The notes below the pieces were generated by a model. It saw only the letters and a list, made by a program, of their open reading frames with translations. It was not told the origin of the DNA and ran no database searches. Source: Cytophagales bacterium (GTDB taxonomy: Bacteria > Bacteroidota > Bacteroidia > Cytophagales > Spirosomataceae). Taken from it: a stretch of DNA of 64,000 bases. Where the stretch lies: the NCBI GenBank assembly GCA_013298025.1, contig JAAFJE010000011.1:124001-188000 (forward strand). Direction: 5' to 3'. Of this stretch, positions 47,614 to 56,376 are shown piece by piece. The position numbers and the translations under genes were made by a program. The stretch's first letter is position 1, and every line of letters starts with the position of its first letter.

Positions 47614-47998
47614 TGTTTTGGTTGATATTCGCCAGTGCTTCCATCAACTTTTCTTTGGCAATCGCCAACACAAAGGCAAGAATATAGCTTTTGATAGAAC
47701 TTACAATCCATGATTCTTCTTCTTCCTCTCGTTGTATTACCGCAGGTACATTTGCTTCGGCATCGCTGGCATGAGGTGTTTTTTCTTTTTTCTTTTTCTT
47801 AGAATCAGCCGAAAGCCACTTAAACAACAAGTACGAACCTGTGAGTATGCCTCCAATCACCAAGGTCGTTGTGCCTATTCGTTTGGCATCGGCTTTGATA
47901 GTTGCTACTTGGTCGTCTATCTTGGCTTTATAGGCTTCGGCTTCTTGTTGTAATTGTTGCTTTTTAGCTGCATTGGTCGATGCTACTGATGGTACCAT
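47588..47998 (-). CDS. hypothetical membrane-anchored protein
   Basis: 136 residues. A Gln/Lys/Ala-rich helical start is followed by a Gly-rich hydrophobic segment (TTLVIGGILTGSYLLF, about residues 43-58), a basic KKKKKEK run, an acidic EEEEES patch and a second hydrophobic stretch (SYILAFVLAIAKEKL). I do not recognise it. Coupling to GGGP synthase suggests a membrane-linked role. Confidence 0.85.
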   Translation of the reverse strand: MVPSVASTNAAKKQQLQQEAEAYKAKIDDQVATIKADAKRIGTTTLVIGGILTGSYLLFKWLSADSKKKKKEKTPHASDAEANVPAVIQREEEEESWIVSSIKSYILAFVLAIAKEKLMEALANINQNNEAEKTDA

Positions 47999-48027
47999 AG
48001 TTTGAAAAGTTTTTAGCTTTGGGTTAA

Positions 48028-48061
48028 CAAATATAATCGCTGCTTAGGTCTATTAGACAAA
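48028..48061 (-). promoter_or_regulatory. promoter of the membrane protein - GGGP synthase pair
   Basis: TATATTTG (48028-48035, minus strand) matches the -7 element, with TTTG at 48058-48061 after 22 bp. A second -7 match TAATTTTG is at 48065-48072. Confidence 0.5.
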
Positions 48062-48175
48062 GGACAAAATTACAAAAGAGTTTACCCAAAAAACACATAC
48101 GCTTGTAATGCTTTGATTACAGACGTATTATTTTTACGGTTTGTAAACCTTTCTTTGCCCTAAAACAACAGAAAG

Positions 48176-48214
48176 TTAAGCAAAATACCGTTGTTTCTCA
48201 ACAACATTGCTTAA
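48176..48214 (-). terminator. hairpin after the Holin-X-like gene
   Basis: TTAAGCAA/TTGCTTAA and, inside it, GTTGTT/AACAAC around TCTC form a two-part hairpin 19 bp after the stop at 48234. The minus-strand side continues T-rich but not as a pure T run. Confidence 0.5.
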
Positions 48215-48233
48215 AAAGATACGACCTTCCTTG

Positions 48234-48584
48234 CTATGGTAAAGTTGTTGTGCTGTCGTCGGTATGTTGCTGGGCAGTAGCATCTTTCCATGATTTTTGT
48301 AAACGAAAACCAAAAATCCCCAACGGAATACCAATCAGTATTGTGACGATAACGAAGCCCCAAAAGTCACTAGATAAAACAGAATTAAGATAAAAAGCGA
48401 GGGAAAAAAGCAGAAATAATAAAAATAATGTAGCCAACATTACTACTACCAGTAGTAAAATGAGCTTTTTAATCATGACTTCGAGGCGTTCTTGTACCTC
48501 TAGTTTGGTCAATTCTATTTGTGTGTGGATATACTTGTAAATCGTATCCACAAGGCCGTCTTGTTCAAAAATTTTCATCATCAT
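48234..48584 (-). CDS. phage-holin-family (Holin-X-like) membrane protein
   Basis: A 116-residue protein from the ATG at 48584 with two hydrophobic segments (LILLLVVVMLATLFLLFLLF and a following Gly-rich one). The N-terminal TIYKYIHTQIELTKLEVQE is the typical start of the Actinobacterial-Holin-X/phage-holin-like family of Bacteroidota, which is probably not a lysis holin. A longer frame to 48620 runs through a hairpin-forming repeat and is rejected. Confidence 0.8.
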   Translation of the reverse strand: MMMKIFEQDGLVDTIYKYIHTQIELTKLEVQERLEVMIKKLILLLVVVMLATLFLLFLLFSLAFYLNSVLSSDFWGFVIVTILIGIPLGIFGFRLQKSWKDATAQQHTDDSTTTLP

Positions 48585-48588
48585 GAAT

Positions 48589-48645
48589 CCGAACGCACGT
48601 TCGGCTTTAGTACTTTTCAAGGTATAAGCCGAACGTGTGTTCGGG
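48589..48645 (-). repeat. 19-bp inverted repeat, M14 peptidase - Holin-X spacer
   Basis: The arms at 48589-48607 and 48627-48645 are reverse complements with one mismatch, separated by 19 bp. Each arm is itself a near-palindrome (CCGAACG...CGTTCGG). The hairpin lies between the peptidase stop and the next ATG, so it may be an attenuator, processing site or small dispersed palindromic element. Confidence 0.65.
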
Positions 48646-48649
48646 CTTG

Positions 48650-51226
48650 CTATTCGTCATCTCCTCCCCTAATACCCGAAAGGATATTACTGCCGAAGAA
48701 AATTGCATTCAAAAATAGCTTATTCGTTCCATACCAAAAAGCCCTAAAGTTAGGATTATCGGTCATCACAATCACTTTTCCTGCACCAAAGCTCGTGGCA
48801 ACCACCGATGGCGTATCTTTCAGGCGTTTTTTATTCGGTTCGGTAATATAGCCACTGACCAACGGCTCGTTGGTATAAATCAACGGAGCATTGTAAGGGT
48901 CTTTGATTTTTTCCAGAAAAATGGTATTATCTCTGAAAACACTCAACAAAGGTTCTTTATAGCCATATCCGATAGGATGCGTTACGTCTATTTTTGTTTG
49001 AAAAATAGCCCCACTAATCAATTGTGCTCCTCGGTAGCGTTCAGCTAAGGCGTAAGGCTTAGGACCAAGGCTATCGGTAGGAATCTTTTTAATTTTTACG
49101 GGCGAAAAACCTCTACTGGCCGCCCATTCAACAGCATCAGTCATGGCAATGAGCGTACCGCCATTGCGTACCCATGCCTTGATTTTGTCTTCGTTTAGGG
49201 CAGCGTAATCGCCACTTGAAAGAATCAAGGTATTATATTTTTCTAAATTGATACGGTTTACTTGTGTCATATCTGCCATCGAAAGCGGAATATTCACACG
49301 GGTATCGAGCAAATGCCAAATCTCGCCTGCATCGTTGGGATTTACGCCCGTGCCTACAACCATGAGTGGTTTGGGCATTCGCATGGGGGCTGCGTAGCTA
49401 CTGCCTAGGTCGATACCTGTAGGTGTAAGCCCTGTATGAATAGCGTAAAAATAAATGCCATCTCGTGCCGCCAATTGGGTGAGCAAGGTATGTAAGTTTT
49501 CTAAAGAAGTCAATTGATTGCCTCCTGCCGAAATTTCAACCGTGCCATAGTCAAAGTTTTTTGTGCCACCTTCTGTCATCGCTGTGAAAGGCTCGGTAGC
49601 CACTTTGAGTTTATAGCCTTTTTTCTGTAGCTCATAAGCGGCACGAGGAGCAAAGTAGCCATCCCATTCAAACAAATAGGCGTAGTTGCTTTTGCCCAAC
49701 ACTTTGCCTTGTGGAAAAGGATTCTGGGTAAGTTTTTCGCCCAATGTTACGGGTACTTTCACTTCGCTATAAGGCATATTGAAACAATGAGGCATCGACC
49801 AAGCCGATATGTCGTAAAACAAAGAATCTTCAAAGCTTGTCCGTTTTTCAAAAATTCCTTGAATAAGGCGGTGTTGTGCTTGGCTCAGAGGTACAATATA
49901 GGCTTGTCCTTTGTTGTACGTTTTTCCTTCAAAGGTTTCGTCTTTTGCCAATTGATACACGTCTATTTCGTGTTGGCGTAAAATGTTCACCATTTCCCAT
50001 ACCCGTACTTTGTCGGAGGTATTGCCAAATACATAAGCTTTGGTGGTGGCGGTAGATTTTTCTTGGTAAAAATTGCGTTGATAAGTCAACAAATCCTTCC
50101 GCATAGCCTTGGCTGCTTTCAGGGTCGAAAGCGTGGTTGTCATTTGGTTGCGAATCGTAAAGGCAAAACTCATGGCTCCGTGTGGGGTTTCTTGCAAATG
50201 CCCTCTCGAACTAGCCTGTTCAAATAAAATACCAATCGCCCCTTGCACATCGGGGAAAGTAGAGCCTTTGCCATAATAAAAATCGTCGTAGCCTTCTTTT
50301 GTAAAATACAACGAGCCGATTTTGTCTAAAGCTTCGGCATGAAACGTGCCTATTTTTTCTGTAAATTCTAAATTTTTCTTGGGCGTAAGCGGATGGGTAC
50401 GGCTAGGAATGCCCGGCTGAAAAAAGAAGGAAGATGCCGAACCCATTTCATGGTGGTCGGTCAGGATGTTGGGTTTCCACTCGTGAAATTGCTTGATACG
50501 CCCTTTACTTTCGGGATGTTGGGTATAAAGCCAATCTCGGTTCAAATCGAACCAATAGTGGTTGTAGCGACCACCCGGCCACATTTCGTTGAGCTCTCGG
50601 CTGTTGGGGTCGGCTACGAGGTTCATGCTTTTGTTGGCATTGACCCAACTGGCAAAGCGTTCGCCTCCATCGGGATTGATGCGGGGGTCTATCAAAATAA
50701 CGGTTTCATTGAGCAACGAATCAATCGAAGCATCTTGGGCGGCAGCCAAATAATACACCACCATTGGCACGGCATTCGTGCCACTTGCCTCATTGCCATG
50801 CACCGAATAGCCCATCCAAACCACCAAGGGCATATTGTCGATGCTCACGCTTGAAGCTTGGTCGGGCTCGGTTAGTTTATGGTGTTCGGTTTTGATTTGC
50901 TCAATACGACCAAGGTTTTGCGGTGACGATACCGTAAGCAACCAAAGAGGACGGTTTTCGTAGGTTTTGCCATATTCTTTCATCTGAAAGCGGTCAGACA
51001 ACGACGCAACTTTTTTGATATAGCCCAACAGTTGTTCATACTGAATATGCCAGTCGCCAACCTGAAAGCCAAAATACTGCTGAGGCGTTGGTATGGCTGG
51101 ATTGTAACGCACCTGTTGGGGTAAATAATAACTATCGCTCACTTGGGCAAAAGCACCAGAAATAGTGATAAAAAGCAAAAAAGCGGTTGCCCGCTTTTTT
51201 ATGCTATTCAAGTAAAGAAATTTCAT
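48650..51226 (-). CDS. M14 family metallopeptidase (carboxypeptidase-like), secreted
   Basis: 858 residues with an N-terminal signal peptide (positive KKRA, hydrophobic AFLLFITISGAFA, cut near residue 27). The zinc site is in GYSVHGNEASG (His143, Glu146), with DPRINPDGGERF following and the third His in TDHHEMG near residue 260. The region FEQASSRG may hold the catalytic Glu. The C-terminal half has a GATase1-like fold common in this family. It probably degrades peptides or cell-wall fragments outside the cytoplasm. Confidence 0.9.
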   Translation of the reverse strand: MKFLYLNSIKKRATAFLLFITISGAFAQVSDSYYLPQQVRYNPAIPTPQQYFGFQVGDWHIQYEQLLGYIKKVASLSDRFQMKEYGKTYENRPLWLLTVSSPQNLGRIEQIKTEHHKLTEPDQASSVSIDNMPLVVWMGYSVHGNEASGTNAVPMVVYYLAAAQDASIDSLLNETVILIDPRINPDGGERFASWVNANKSMNLVADPNSRELNEMWPGGRYNHYWFDLNRDWLYTQHPESKGRIKQFHEWKPNILTDHHEMGSASSFFFQPGIPSRTHPLTPKKNLEFTEKIGTFHAEALDKIGSLYFTKEGYDDFYYGKGSTFPDVQGAIGILFEQASSRGHLQETPHGAMSFAFTIRNQMTTTLSTLKAAKAMRKDLLTYQRNFYQEKSTATTKAYVFGNTSDKVRVWEMVNILRQHEIDVYQLAKDETFEGKTYNKGQAYIVPLSQAQHRLIQGIFEKRTSFEDSLFYDISAWSMPHCFNMPYSEVKVPVTLGEKLTQNPFPQGKVLGKSNYAYLFEWDGYFAPRAAYELQKKGYKLKVATEPFTAMTEGGTKNFDYGTVEISAGGNQLTSLENLHTLLTQLAARDGIYFYAIHTGLTPTGIDLGSSYAAPMRMPKPLMVVGTGVNPNDAGEIWHLLDTRVNIPLSMADMTQVNRINLEKYNTLILSSGDYAALNEDKIKAWVRNGGTLIAMTDAVEWAASRGFSPVKIKKIPTDSLGPKPYALAERYRGAQLISGAIFQTKIDVTHPIGYGYKEPLLSVFRDNTIFLEKIKDPYNAPLIYTNEPLVSGYITEPNKKRLKDTPSVVATSFGAGKVIVMTDNPNFRAFWYGTNKLFLNAIFFGSNILSGIRGGDDE

Positions 51227-51483
51227 GTGTGAAGAAGGATTTAGTTATGTCGGATGAAAAAAGTAATTCCTGTATTAAATTGGATGAGCAAACAGCTAAA
51301 AATGATATTTGTTTTTAGTATAAAAATTTATCTATCAATTATTTAAACTAAAAACAACAGATTATCACACTTACTTGTTTTGCCTAGTAAAAGTAAAAAT
51401 AACGAGTTTAGCACACACAAAAAGAAACACACTTGCCACAAATGTGATAAGTTACTATAGCCCAACGTACATCAAACAGCCGC

Positions 51484-51879
51484 CTAGCGTTGCTTCATGA
51501 GCTTGGCTTCGATGGTTTGCTGTGTATGTGGCACAGCTCTCAAACGCTCTTTCGGAATCAACTTACCCGTGTCGATACAAACGCCATACGTGCCATTTTT
51601 GATACGAATCAAGGCATTTTCTAGCTGCGTAGCAAACTTTTGTAAACGTGCCGCCAATTGGCCATTACTTTCTTTTTCGGAAGTATCGGCGCCATCTTCC
51701 ATCAATTTAGAACTACCAGCCGTAACATCAGTACCTGGGTCGTTGCGTCTGTGAAGCGCCTCTCTAATGTAATTTAGCTCGTCACGGGTTTCTTTTAATT
51801 TCTTTGAAATCAACTCTTCAAACTCCTTGAGTTCTTCTTCTGAATAACGTGTTTTTTCTTCTGATGGACTGGTCATCAT
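51484..51879 (-). CDS. TraR/DksA family protein lacking the zinc cysteines
   Basis: 131 residues. A long N-terminal coiled coil is followed by the DksA-type end YGVCIDTGKLIPKERLRAVP. Only one of the four zinc Cys remains, a feature of Bacteroidota members. Such proteins act at the RNA polymerase secondary channel; binding here is inferred. An exact -7 element (51951-51958, minus) lies 71 bp upstream. Confidence 0.9.
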   Translation of the reverse strand: MMTSPSEEKTRYSEEELKEFEELISKKLKETRDELNYIREALHRRNDPGTDVTAGSSKLMEDGADTSEKESNGQLAARLQKFATQLENALIRIKNGTYGVCIDTGKLIPKERLRAVPHTQQTIEAKLMKQR

Positions 51880-51950
51880 AACTACTAAAGTTTTGGGTTA
51901 GTTCTATTCTCGTCATCTATCATAACACCGAGAACCGCTTAAAAATTGCG

Positions 51951-51958
51951 CAAATATA
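51951..51958 (-). promoter_or_regulatory. -7 element of the DksA-like gene
   Basis: TATATTTG on the minus strand, an exact TAnnTTTG match, 71 bp before the ATG. No distinct -33 box. Confidence 0.5.
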
Positions 51959-52162
51959 CGTGGTTGAAAATATTTTTTGAAATATTTCAAGAAATAATAA
52001 AAAATTTCCTAAAAATAACAATTTGGTAATTTTCCGTATTTACCAATGCTTATTTGGTATTTGATGCTATTATCCATAAAGTTAAAAAGCAAAACTTAAA
52101 ATTGCTTTAAAATTGTGTTTTTTGCCCTAAAATCAGGTATTTCTACTCACAGTTTTAGCACT

Positions 52163-52192
52163 TGACATTCTCATTTTAACCCTGCTATTTTG
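52163..52192 (+). promoter_or_regulatory. possible gdhA promoter
   Basis: TTGACA followed after 17 bp by TATTTTG (52186-52192), one base short of the TAnnTTTG spacing. The leader would be about 100 nt. Confidence 0.3.
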
Positions 52193-52299
52193 AAGCCAAT
52201 TCATTGAAATCAACAAAAAATAAATGCTCGGCAAACCTTGGGTTGGTATAGAGGAAAACCATCAAGACAACAAGCCACTTCACACAAACAACAAAGACC

Positions 52300-53574
52300 A
52301 TGACTTATATTGAACCAGCCCCCATTAAAGACAAAGAGAACCCACTAGAGTCGATGATGCAACGTTTCGACAAAGCCGTAGAGCTGTTGGGCATCTCGGA
52401 AGAAATGTACTATATCTTGAAAGTACCTGCACGCCAAGTAACGGTTGGTTTACCTATCACGATGGACGACGGACGCATCAAAGTATTTGAAGGACACCGA
52501 GTTATTCATTCCAACATCCTAGGGCCAGCCAAAGGAGGCATTCGCTTCGACCCAGCCGTAAACATCGACGAAGTAAGAGCTTTAGCCGCATGGATGACGT
52601 GGAAATGTGCCGTGGTGGACATCCCCTACGGTGGAGCAAAAGGCGGTATCGCCTGCAACCCCAGAGAGATGTCGGCCGGCGAAATGGAACGCCTGATGCG
52701 TGCCTACACCGTGGCAATGCTCGATGTGTTTGGCCCCGACCGTGACATTCCAGCACCCGACATGGGAACAGGGCCACGAGAAATGGCATGGCTCATGGAC
52801 GAATATTCTAAAGCAAAAGGCATGACCGTCAATGCCGTTGTAACAGGCAAACCGCTAGTATTGGGCGGTTCGTTGGGCAGAACCGAAGCCACAGGCAGAG
52901 GCGTGATGGTATCGGCCTTGGCAGGCATGGACAAGCTCAAAATTAATCCTTATAAAGCTACGGCAGCCGTGCAAGGTTTTGGCAACGTAGGTGCACACGC
53001 AGCCGCTTTGCTCCACGAACGAGGCGTAAAAGTTGTGGCGATTTCAGATATTTCGGGGGCGTATTACAACGAGCATGGCATAGACATTGCTGGGGCAATC
53101 AAATACCGAGATTTGAACAAAGGGACGTTGGCCAATTTTCCTGCGGCTACACCCATCGCCCCCGACGATTTACTCACCCTCAACGTAGATGTGCTGGTGC
53201 CTGCGGCAAAAGAAGATGTGATTACGCACGAAAATGCCCCCTACATCCAAGCAAAAATGATTGTAGAAGGAGCAAACGGCCCTACTTCGGCATCGGCTGA
53301 TGATATTATTAATGAAAAAGGCATCTTGGTCGTACCCGATATTTTGGCAAACGCCGGCGGTGTAACGGTTTCGTACTTTGAGTGGGTACAAAATAGAATG
53401 GGCTATAAATGGAATTTAGACCGCATCAATCGCCGTTCCGACCGCATCATGAAGGAGGCTTTCGACAAAGTATTTCACACTTCTCAGCAATACAATGTGC
53501 CGATGCGGATTGCGGCTTATATTGTAGCCATCAAAAAAGTAGCCGATACTTATACCTTTAGAGGGGGCTATTAA
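52300..53574 (+). CDS. gdhA: glutamate dehydrogenase (Glu/Leu/Phe/Val family)
   Basis: 424 residues. It interconverts glutamate and 2-oxoglutarate plus ammonia with NAD(P). Substrate-site blocks GPAKGGIRF (with Lys) and CAVVDIPYGGAKGGI are at residues 69-110. The NAD-binding loop VQGFGNVGAHAA is near residue 224. Length fits the hexameric family. Single gene. Confidence 0.95.
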   Translation: MTYIEPAPIKDKENPLESMMQRFDKAVELLGISEEMYYILKVPARQVTVGLPITMDDGRIKVFEGHRVIHSNILGPAKGGIRFDPAVNIDEVRALAAWMTWKCAVVDIPYGGAKGGIACNPREMSAGEMERLMRAYTVAMLDVFGPDRDIPAPDMGTGPREMAWLMDEYSKAKGMTVNAVVTGKPLVLGGSLGRTEATGRGVMVSALAGMDKLKINPYKATAAVQGFGNVGAHAAALLHERGVKVVAISDISGAYYNEHGIDIAGAIKYRDLNKGTLANFPAATPIAPDDLLTLNVDVLVPAAKEDVITHENAPYIQAKMIVEGANGPTSASADDIINEKGILVVPDILANAGGVTVSYFEWVQNRMGYKWNLDRINRRSDRIMKEAFDKVFHTSQQYNVPMRIAAYIVAIKKVADTYTFRGGY

Positions 53575-53949
53575 ATAGACGATGTACTGTACGAAGAATT
53601 TTAAAAATCATGTCGGATTTCAGATATGTTTATTAGCGATACCCAATAGCTTGAAAAACTTCGTACAGTACTCATACTCACTATTGACTACCAACACCAT
53701 GTAACCGCTAATTTTCCATTCTTACGTACTGCTTCTCGTGGCTGTCTTCTCAAAAATTTGCCTTCTATTGGTTGGAGCGAAGGCGAATCAAACATTTTAG
53801 TATATCTTTGAGCTTCGGCTCATTGGGAGGTATAATGTTGCGTCAGACACACAAACTTCTATCTCCTTTTTTATTTTTCAACTTTGATTTACCATTAAGC
53901 AATGGTAAGAAAAATAGCATAACAAGCACAAAAGATTCACGATAAAATC
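53575..53949. other. 375-bp spacer after gdhA
   Basis: Contains a 13-bp inverted repeat (53584-53671, listed) and the plus-strand -7 match TATCTTTG (53803-53810), which could serve the HIT gene. I see no gene. Confidence 0.45.
53584..53671. repeat. 13-bp perfect inverted repeat, 88-bp element
   Basis: GTACTGTACGAAG (53584-53596) and CTTCGTACAGTAC (53659-53671) are perfect reverse complements with 62 bp between them. It begins 9 bp after the gdhA stop. It may be a non-autonomous mobile-element remnant or a long-loop terminator; no coding sequence lies inside. Confidence 0.6.
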
Positions 53950-54342
53950 ATGGCAACCATTTTTACAAAAATTATCAACGGCGACATCCCTTGCCACAAA
54001 ATTGCAGAAGACGAAAACTATTTGGCTTTTCTCGATATTATGCCTTTGGCCGAAGGACACGTATTAGTGATTCCGAAGAAAGAAGTTGATTATATCTTCG
54101 ATTTAGACGATGAGTTATTATCGGGATTGATGCTTTTTGCCAAAAAAATTGCCCCTGCATTGGCACAGGCTTGTCCGTGTAAACGTGTGGGCGTTTCGGT
54201 GATTGGACTAGAAGTACCCCATACGCACGTGCATTTGATACCGCTCAATTCGATGAACGACATTAATTTTACCCGCGAAAAACTCAAACCTTCACAAGCC
54301 GAACTAGCAGCCACAGCAGCAAGGATTGTATCGTTTTTGTAG
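53950..54342 (+). CDS. HIT family nucleotide-binding protein
   Basis: 130 residues. The histidine triad HTHVHLI (His91, 93, 95) ends the fold, and FTKIINGDIPCHKIAEDENY starts it. It is a nucleotide hydrolase or transferase of the HINT/HIT type; the substrate is unknown. It lies 118 bp before the AAA ATPase gene. Confidence 0.94.
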   Translation: MATIFTKIINGDIPCHKIAEDENYLAFLDIMPLAEGHVLVIPKKEVDYIFDLDDELLSGLMLFAKKIAPALAQACPCKRVGVSVIGLEVPHTHVHLIPLNSMNDINFTREKLKPSQAELAATAARIVSFL

Positions 54343-54460
54343 AAATGCGGAGAAAAACGACTGGCGGATTGCTTTTAGGGTAAATGTTTTGTTGATGGTC
54401 AGCTTAAAAGATAATCACAAAATTAATCTGATTAATGAATCATTTTTGCGAAAAGTAAAC

Positions 54461-55639
54461 ATGAAAGAATCGATACATATAAAGAACTTAGGGCCAATAA
54501 AAGAAATCTTTATTGAGGACATTAAGCCATTAACTGTTTTAATTGGCGAATCGGGAAGTGGTAAAAGTACGCTAATGAAAGCTATCGCATTATTTAGATG
54601 GCTTTACAAAATGCACAATATTCGCTCATACTTAAAAAGAAGCAAAGTTTCAAAAAGCCCATTTAGATTCAGAATGGATACTTATTTTAAAAATTGTGGT
54701 TTTGAAGAATACTTAAAGCATAATCCTGAAATTATCTATACAGTTGCGTTTTCCGATAATAGAAAATATACACTTCATTTTGCCAAAAACAAACTTACAG
54801 GAACAAACGATAAGGATTTGGTTCAAAGTCAAGATTTATGTTACAACAAACTAAGTTTTATTTCGGAAACAAGAAATGTTATTCCGCTTTGGACAGAAAG
54901 GGGAGCTTCCCTAACGGGTGGATACCTAGGCTTTTATTTTCATGAGGTTTATAATGACTTCGATTTAGCTTCAGAGAACATCAAAGACTTGGATATTAAT
55001 TACTTAAACCTAAAACTATCAGTTAAAAAAGTTCAATCAAGTAAAAAGTACTTCATCCAAACCCCAAACAAAGAATATGAAATAACACTTAAAAATAGTT
55101 CGTCTGGAACACAAAATGCTATTCCAGTTACATTAATAGCAGAACACTTTTCAAAACACTTTGACTTTGAAGAAGCTTTTAACAGGTCTTTACTGAACTT
55201 TCTTTCTAAAACAGATAAATTGACAGACTTCAAGCCCGTTAAAAATCTTGGAGATATCAAAAAGAAACTGTTTATCCATATCGAAGAACCAGAACTGAGC
55301 TTATTTCCAGAAGCACAATGTGAATTAATAAGTGATTTAATTGCTAAATGTTTTGTGTCAAACTCTAATTCAATAGATTTAATTTTTTCAACTCATAGTC
55401 CCTACATTATAAACCATTTAAACCTACTAATCAAAGCAAATGATTGCAATCAATTGATTGACGGAGCAAAAATAGCATTTGAGAAATTAGCAGTTTATCA
55501 AGTGGAGGAAGGAAAAATCGAAGATTTGATAGTTAAAAATCAAAGAATTATAAACACCAACGCTTTATCAGATACAATGAATAACATTTACGACAAGTAC
55601 AATCAATTGGACAACAATGGAAGACTTATTAAGAAATGA
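54461..55639 (+). CDS. AAA/ABC-type ATPase of a two-gene module
   Basis: 392 residues from the ATG at 54461 (MKESIHIKNLGPIKEI); a longer frame to 54326 overlaps the HIT gene and is rejected. Walker A is GESGSGKST (29-37), the ABC-type signature SSSGTQNAIP (213-222), Walker B LFIHIEEPE (270-278) and the switch THSP (311-314). The long insert between Walker A and signature fits the AAA15/AAA21 (OLD-like) class. No TOPRIM domain follows. It is AT-rich and overlaps the downstream gene by 23 bp. In many known defence pairs such ATPases sense or gate an effector nuclease; that role is inference. Confidence 0.9.
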   Translation: MKESIHIKNLGPIKEIFIEDIKPLTVLIGESGSGKSTLMKAIALFRWLYKMHNIRSYLKRSKVSKSPFRFRMDTYFKNCGFEEYLKHNPEIIYTVAFSDNRKYTLHFAKNKLTGTNDKDLVQSQDLCYNKLSFISETRNVIPLWTERGASLTGGYLGFYFHEVYNDFDLASENIKDLDINYLNLKLSVKKVQSSKKYFIQTPNKEYEITLKNSSSGTQNAIPVTLIAEHFSKHFDFEEAFNRSLLNFLSKTDKLTDFKPVKNLGDIKKKLFIHIEEPELSLFPEAQCELISDLIAKCFVSNSNSIDLIFSTHSPYIINHLNLLIKANDCNQLIDGAKIAFEKLAVYQVEEGKIEDLIVKNQRIINTNALSDTMNNIYDKYNQLDNNGRLIKK

Positions 55640-56219
55640 TTTTACGACTCATTATGGTCTTCCTGTTTGTACTGAGTCTGATTTGATTATTCAAACAAAC
55701 GAGCCATATTTTGAGATTGAAGATACAGTTATAAGAGGTATTGTATTGCATATCAACATGGGAGCAGGTATGGCAAGATTTTCTAACCCAAATACATTGA
55801 CAATTACAATTGCCAATTATGACAAATTTGTAACGAGCTTGCCTAATCACTTTCAAAGAGGCACAAGAAGATGCGACATAATGGTGTGCGATGAGGGAAG
55901 AAACTGGATTTTGGGTGAAATAAAGGATAGTTCCAATATTAAGCATCACAGAAAAGAAGCGAAGAAACAGCTCTATGAATCATTGACTACGCTATTAGCT
56001 GTTCCCCAATTTTTAGCCCTTGCAAACAACAAGACGGTAAAAAGGTGCTGTTATTTCAACAAACAGCCCCATTCACCTTCGATTATCACAGCGACAACGG
56101 CATTTAATAGGCTTTCAGCCATTTTTCAGGACGGATTTCAAATGAGTCACCCGAAAATTGAAGAACACAATTTTGAGTTTTGGGAATACTTGGGCGGACA
56201 TACCTTGACTTTAACATAA
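55617..56219 (+). CDS. putative PD-(D/E)xK-type nuclease partner of the ATPase
   Basis: 200 residues. CDIMV with Asp87 and, after 13 residues, GEIKD with Glu101 and Lys103 form the D-(x)n-ExK pattern of PD-(D/E)xK nucleases. A helix with KKQLYES (Gln118) follows, as in many such folds. I do not recognise the family by name. Its start lies inside the 3' end of the ATPase gene (23-bp overlap), so the two are surely co-expressed. It could also be a non-nuclease scaffold with a chance motif. Confidence 0.8.
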   Translation: MEDLLRNDFTTHYGLPVCTESDLIIQTNEPYFEIEDTVIRGIVLHINMGAGMARFSNPNTLTITIANYDKFVTSLPNHFQRGTRRCDIMVCDEGRNWILGEIKDSSNIKHHRKEAKKQLYESLTTLLAVPQFLALANNKTVKRCCYFNKQPHSPSIITATTAFNRLSAIFQDGFQMSHPKIEEHNFEFWEYLGGHTLTLT

Positions 56220-56310
56220 ACAAGTAAGCCGCTCGCTACAATAGAACTGACTTGTTTCAATCAAGTACTGTGAATCCCGCTTGATATTGGATTTTTGATT
56301 GCTGAATAAA

Positions 56311-56343
56311 ACAAAAAGGGGAACTAGACTAATCTATTTCCCC
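56311..56343 (-). terminator. gpsA Rho-independent terminator
   Basis: GGGGAA/TTCCCC and inner TAGA/TCTA pair around CTAA, with one C/T mismatch. On the minus strand a T-rich tract follows. It lies 33 bp after the gpsA stop. Confidence 0.85.
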
Positions 56344-56376
56344 CAATCTGCCATCAAAAATCCCTAAGCCTTGGTG

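Larger units (their letters stand above)
51880..52299. other. 420-bp divergent promoter region (dksA-like / gdhA)
   Basis: Holds the minus-strand -7 match TATATTTG at 51951-51958, an AT-rich centre with GAAATATTTC palindromes near 51980, and a plus-strand candidate TTGACA-N17-TATTTTG at 52163-52192 about 110 bp before gdhA. No gene is visible. Confidence 0.5.

Noticed and set aside
54461-56219. Identity as PARIS or Gabija
   Set aside because: No TOPRIM/DUF4435 or UvrD-like partner; the second protein has a D-ExK pattern and is too short.
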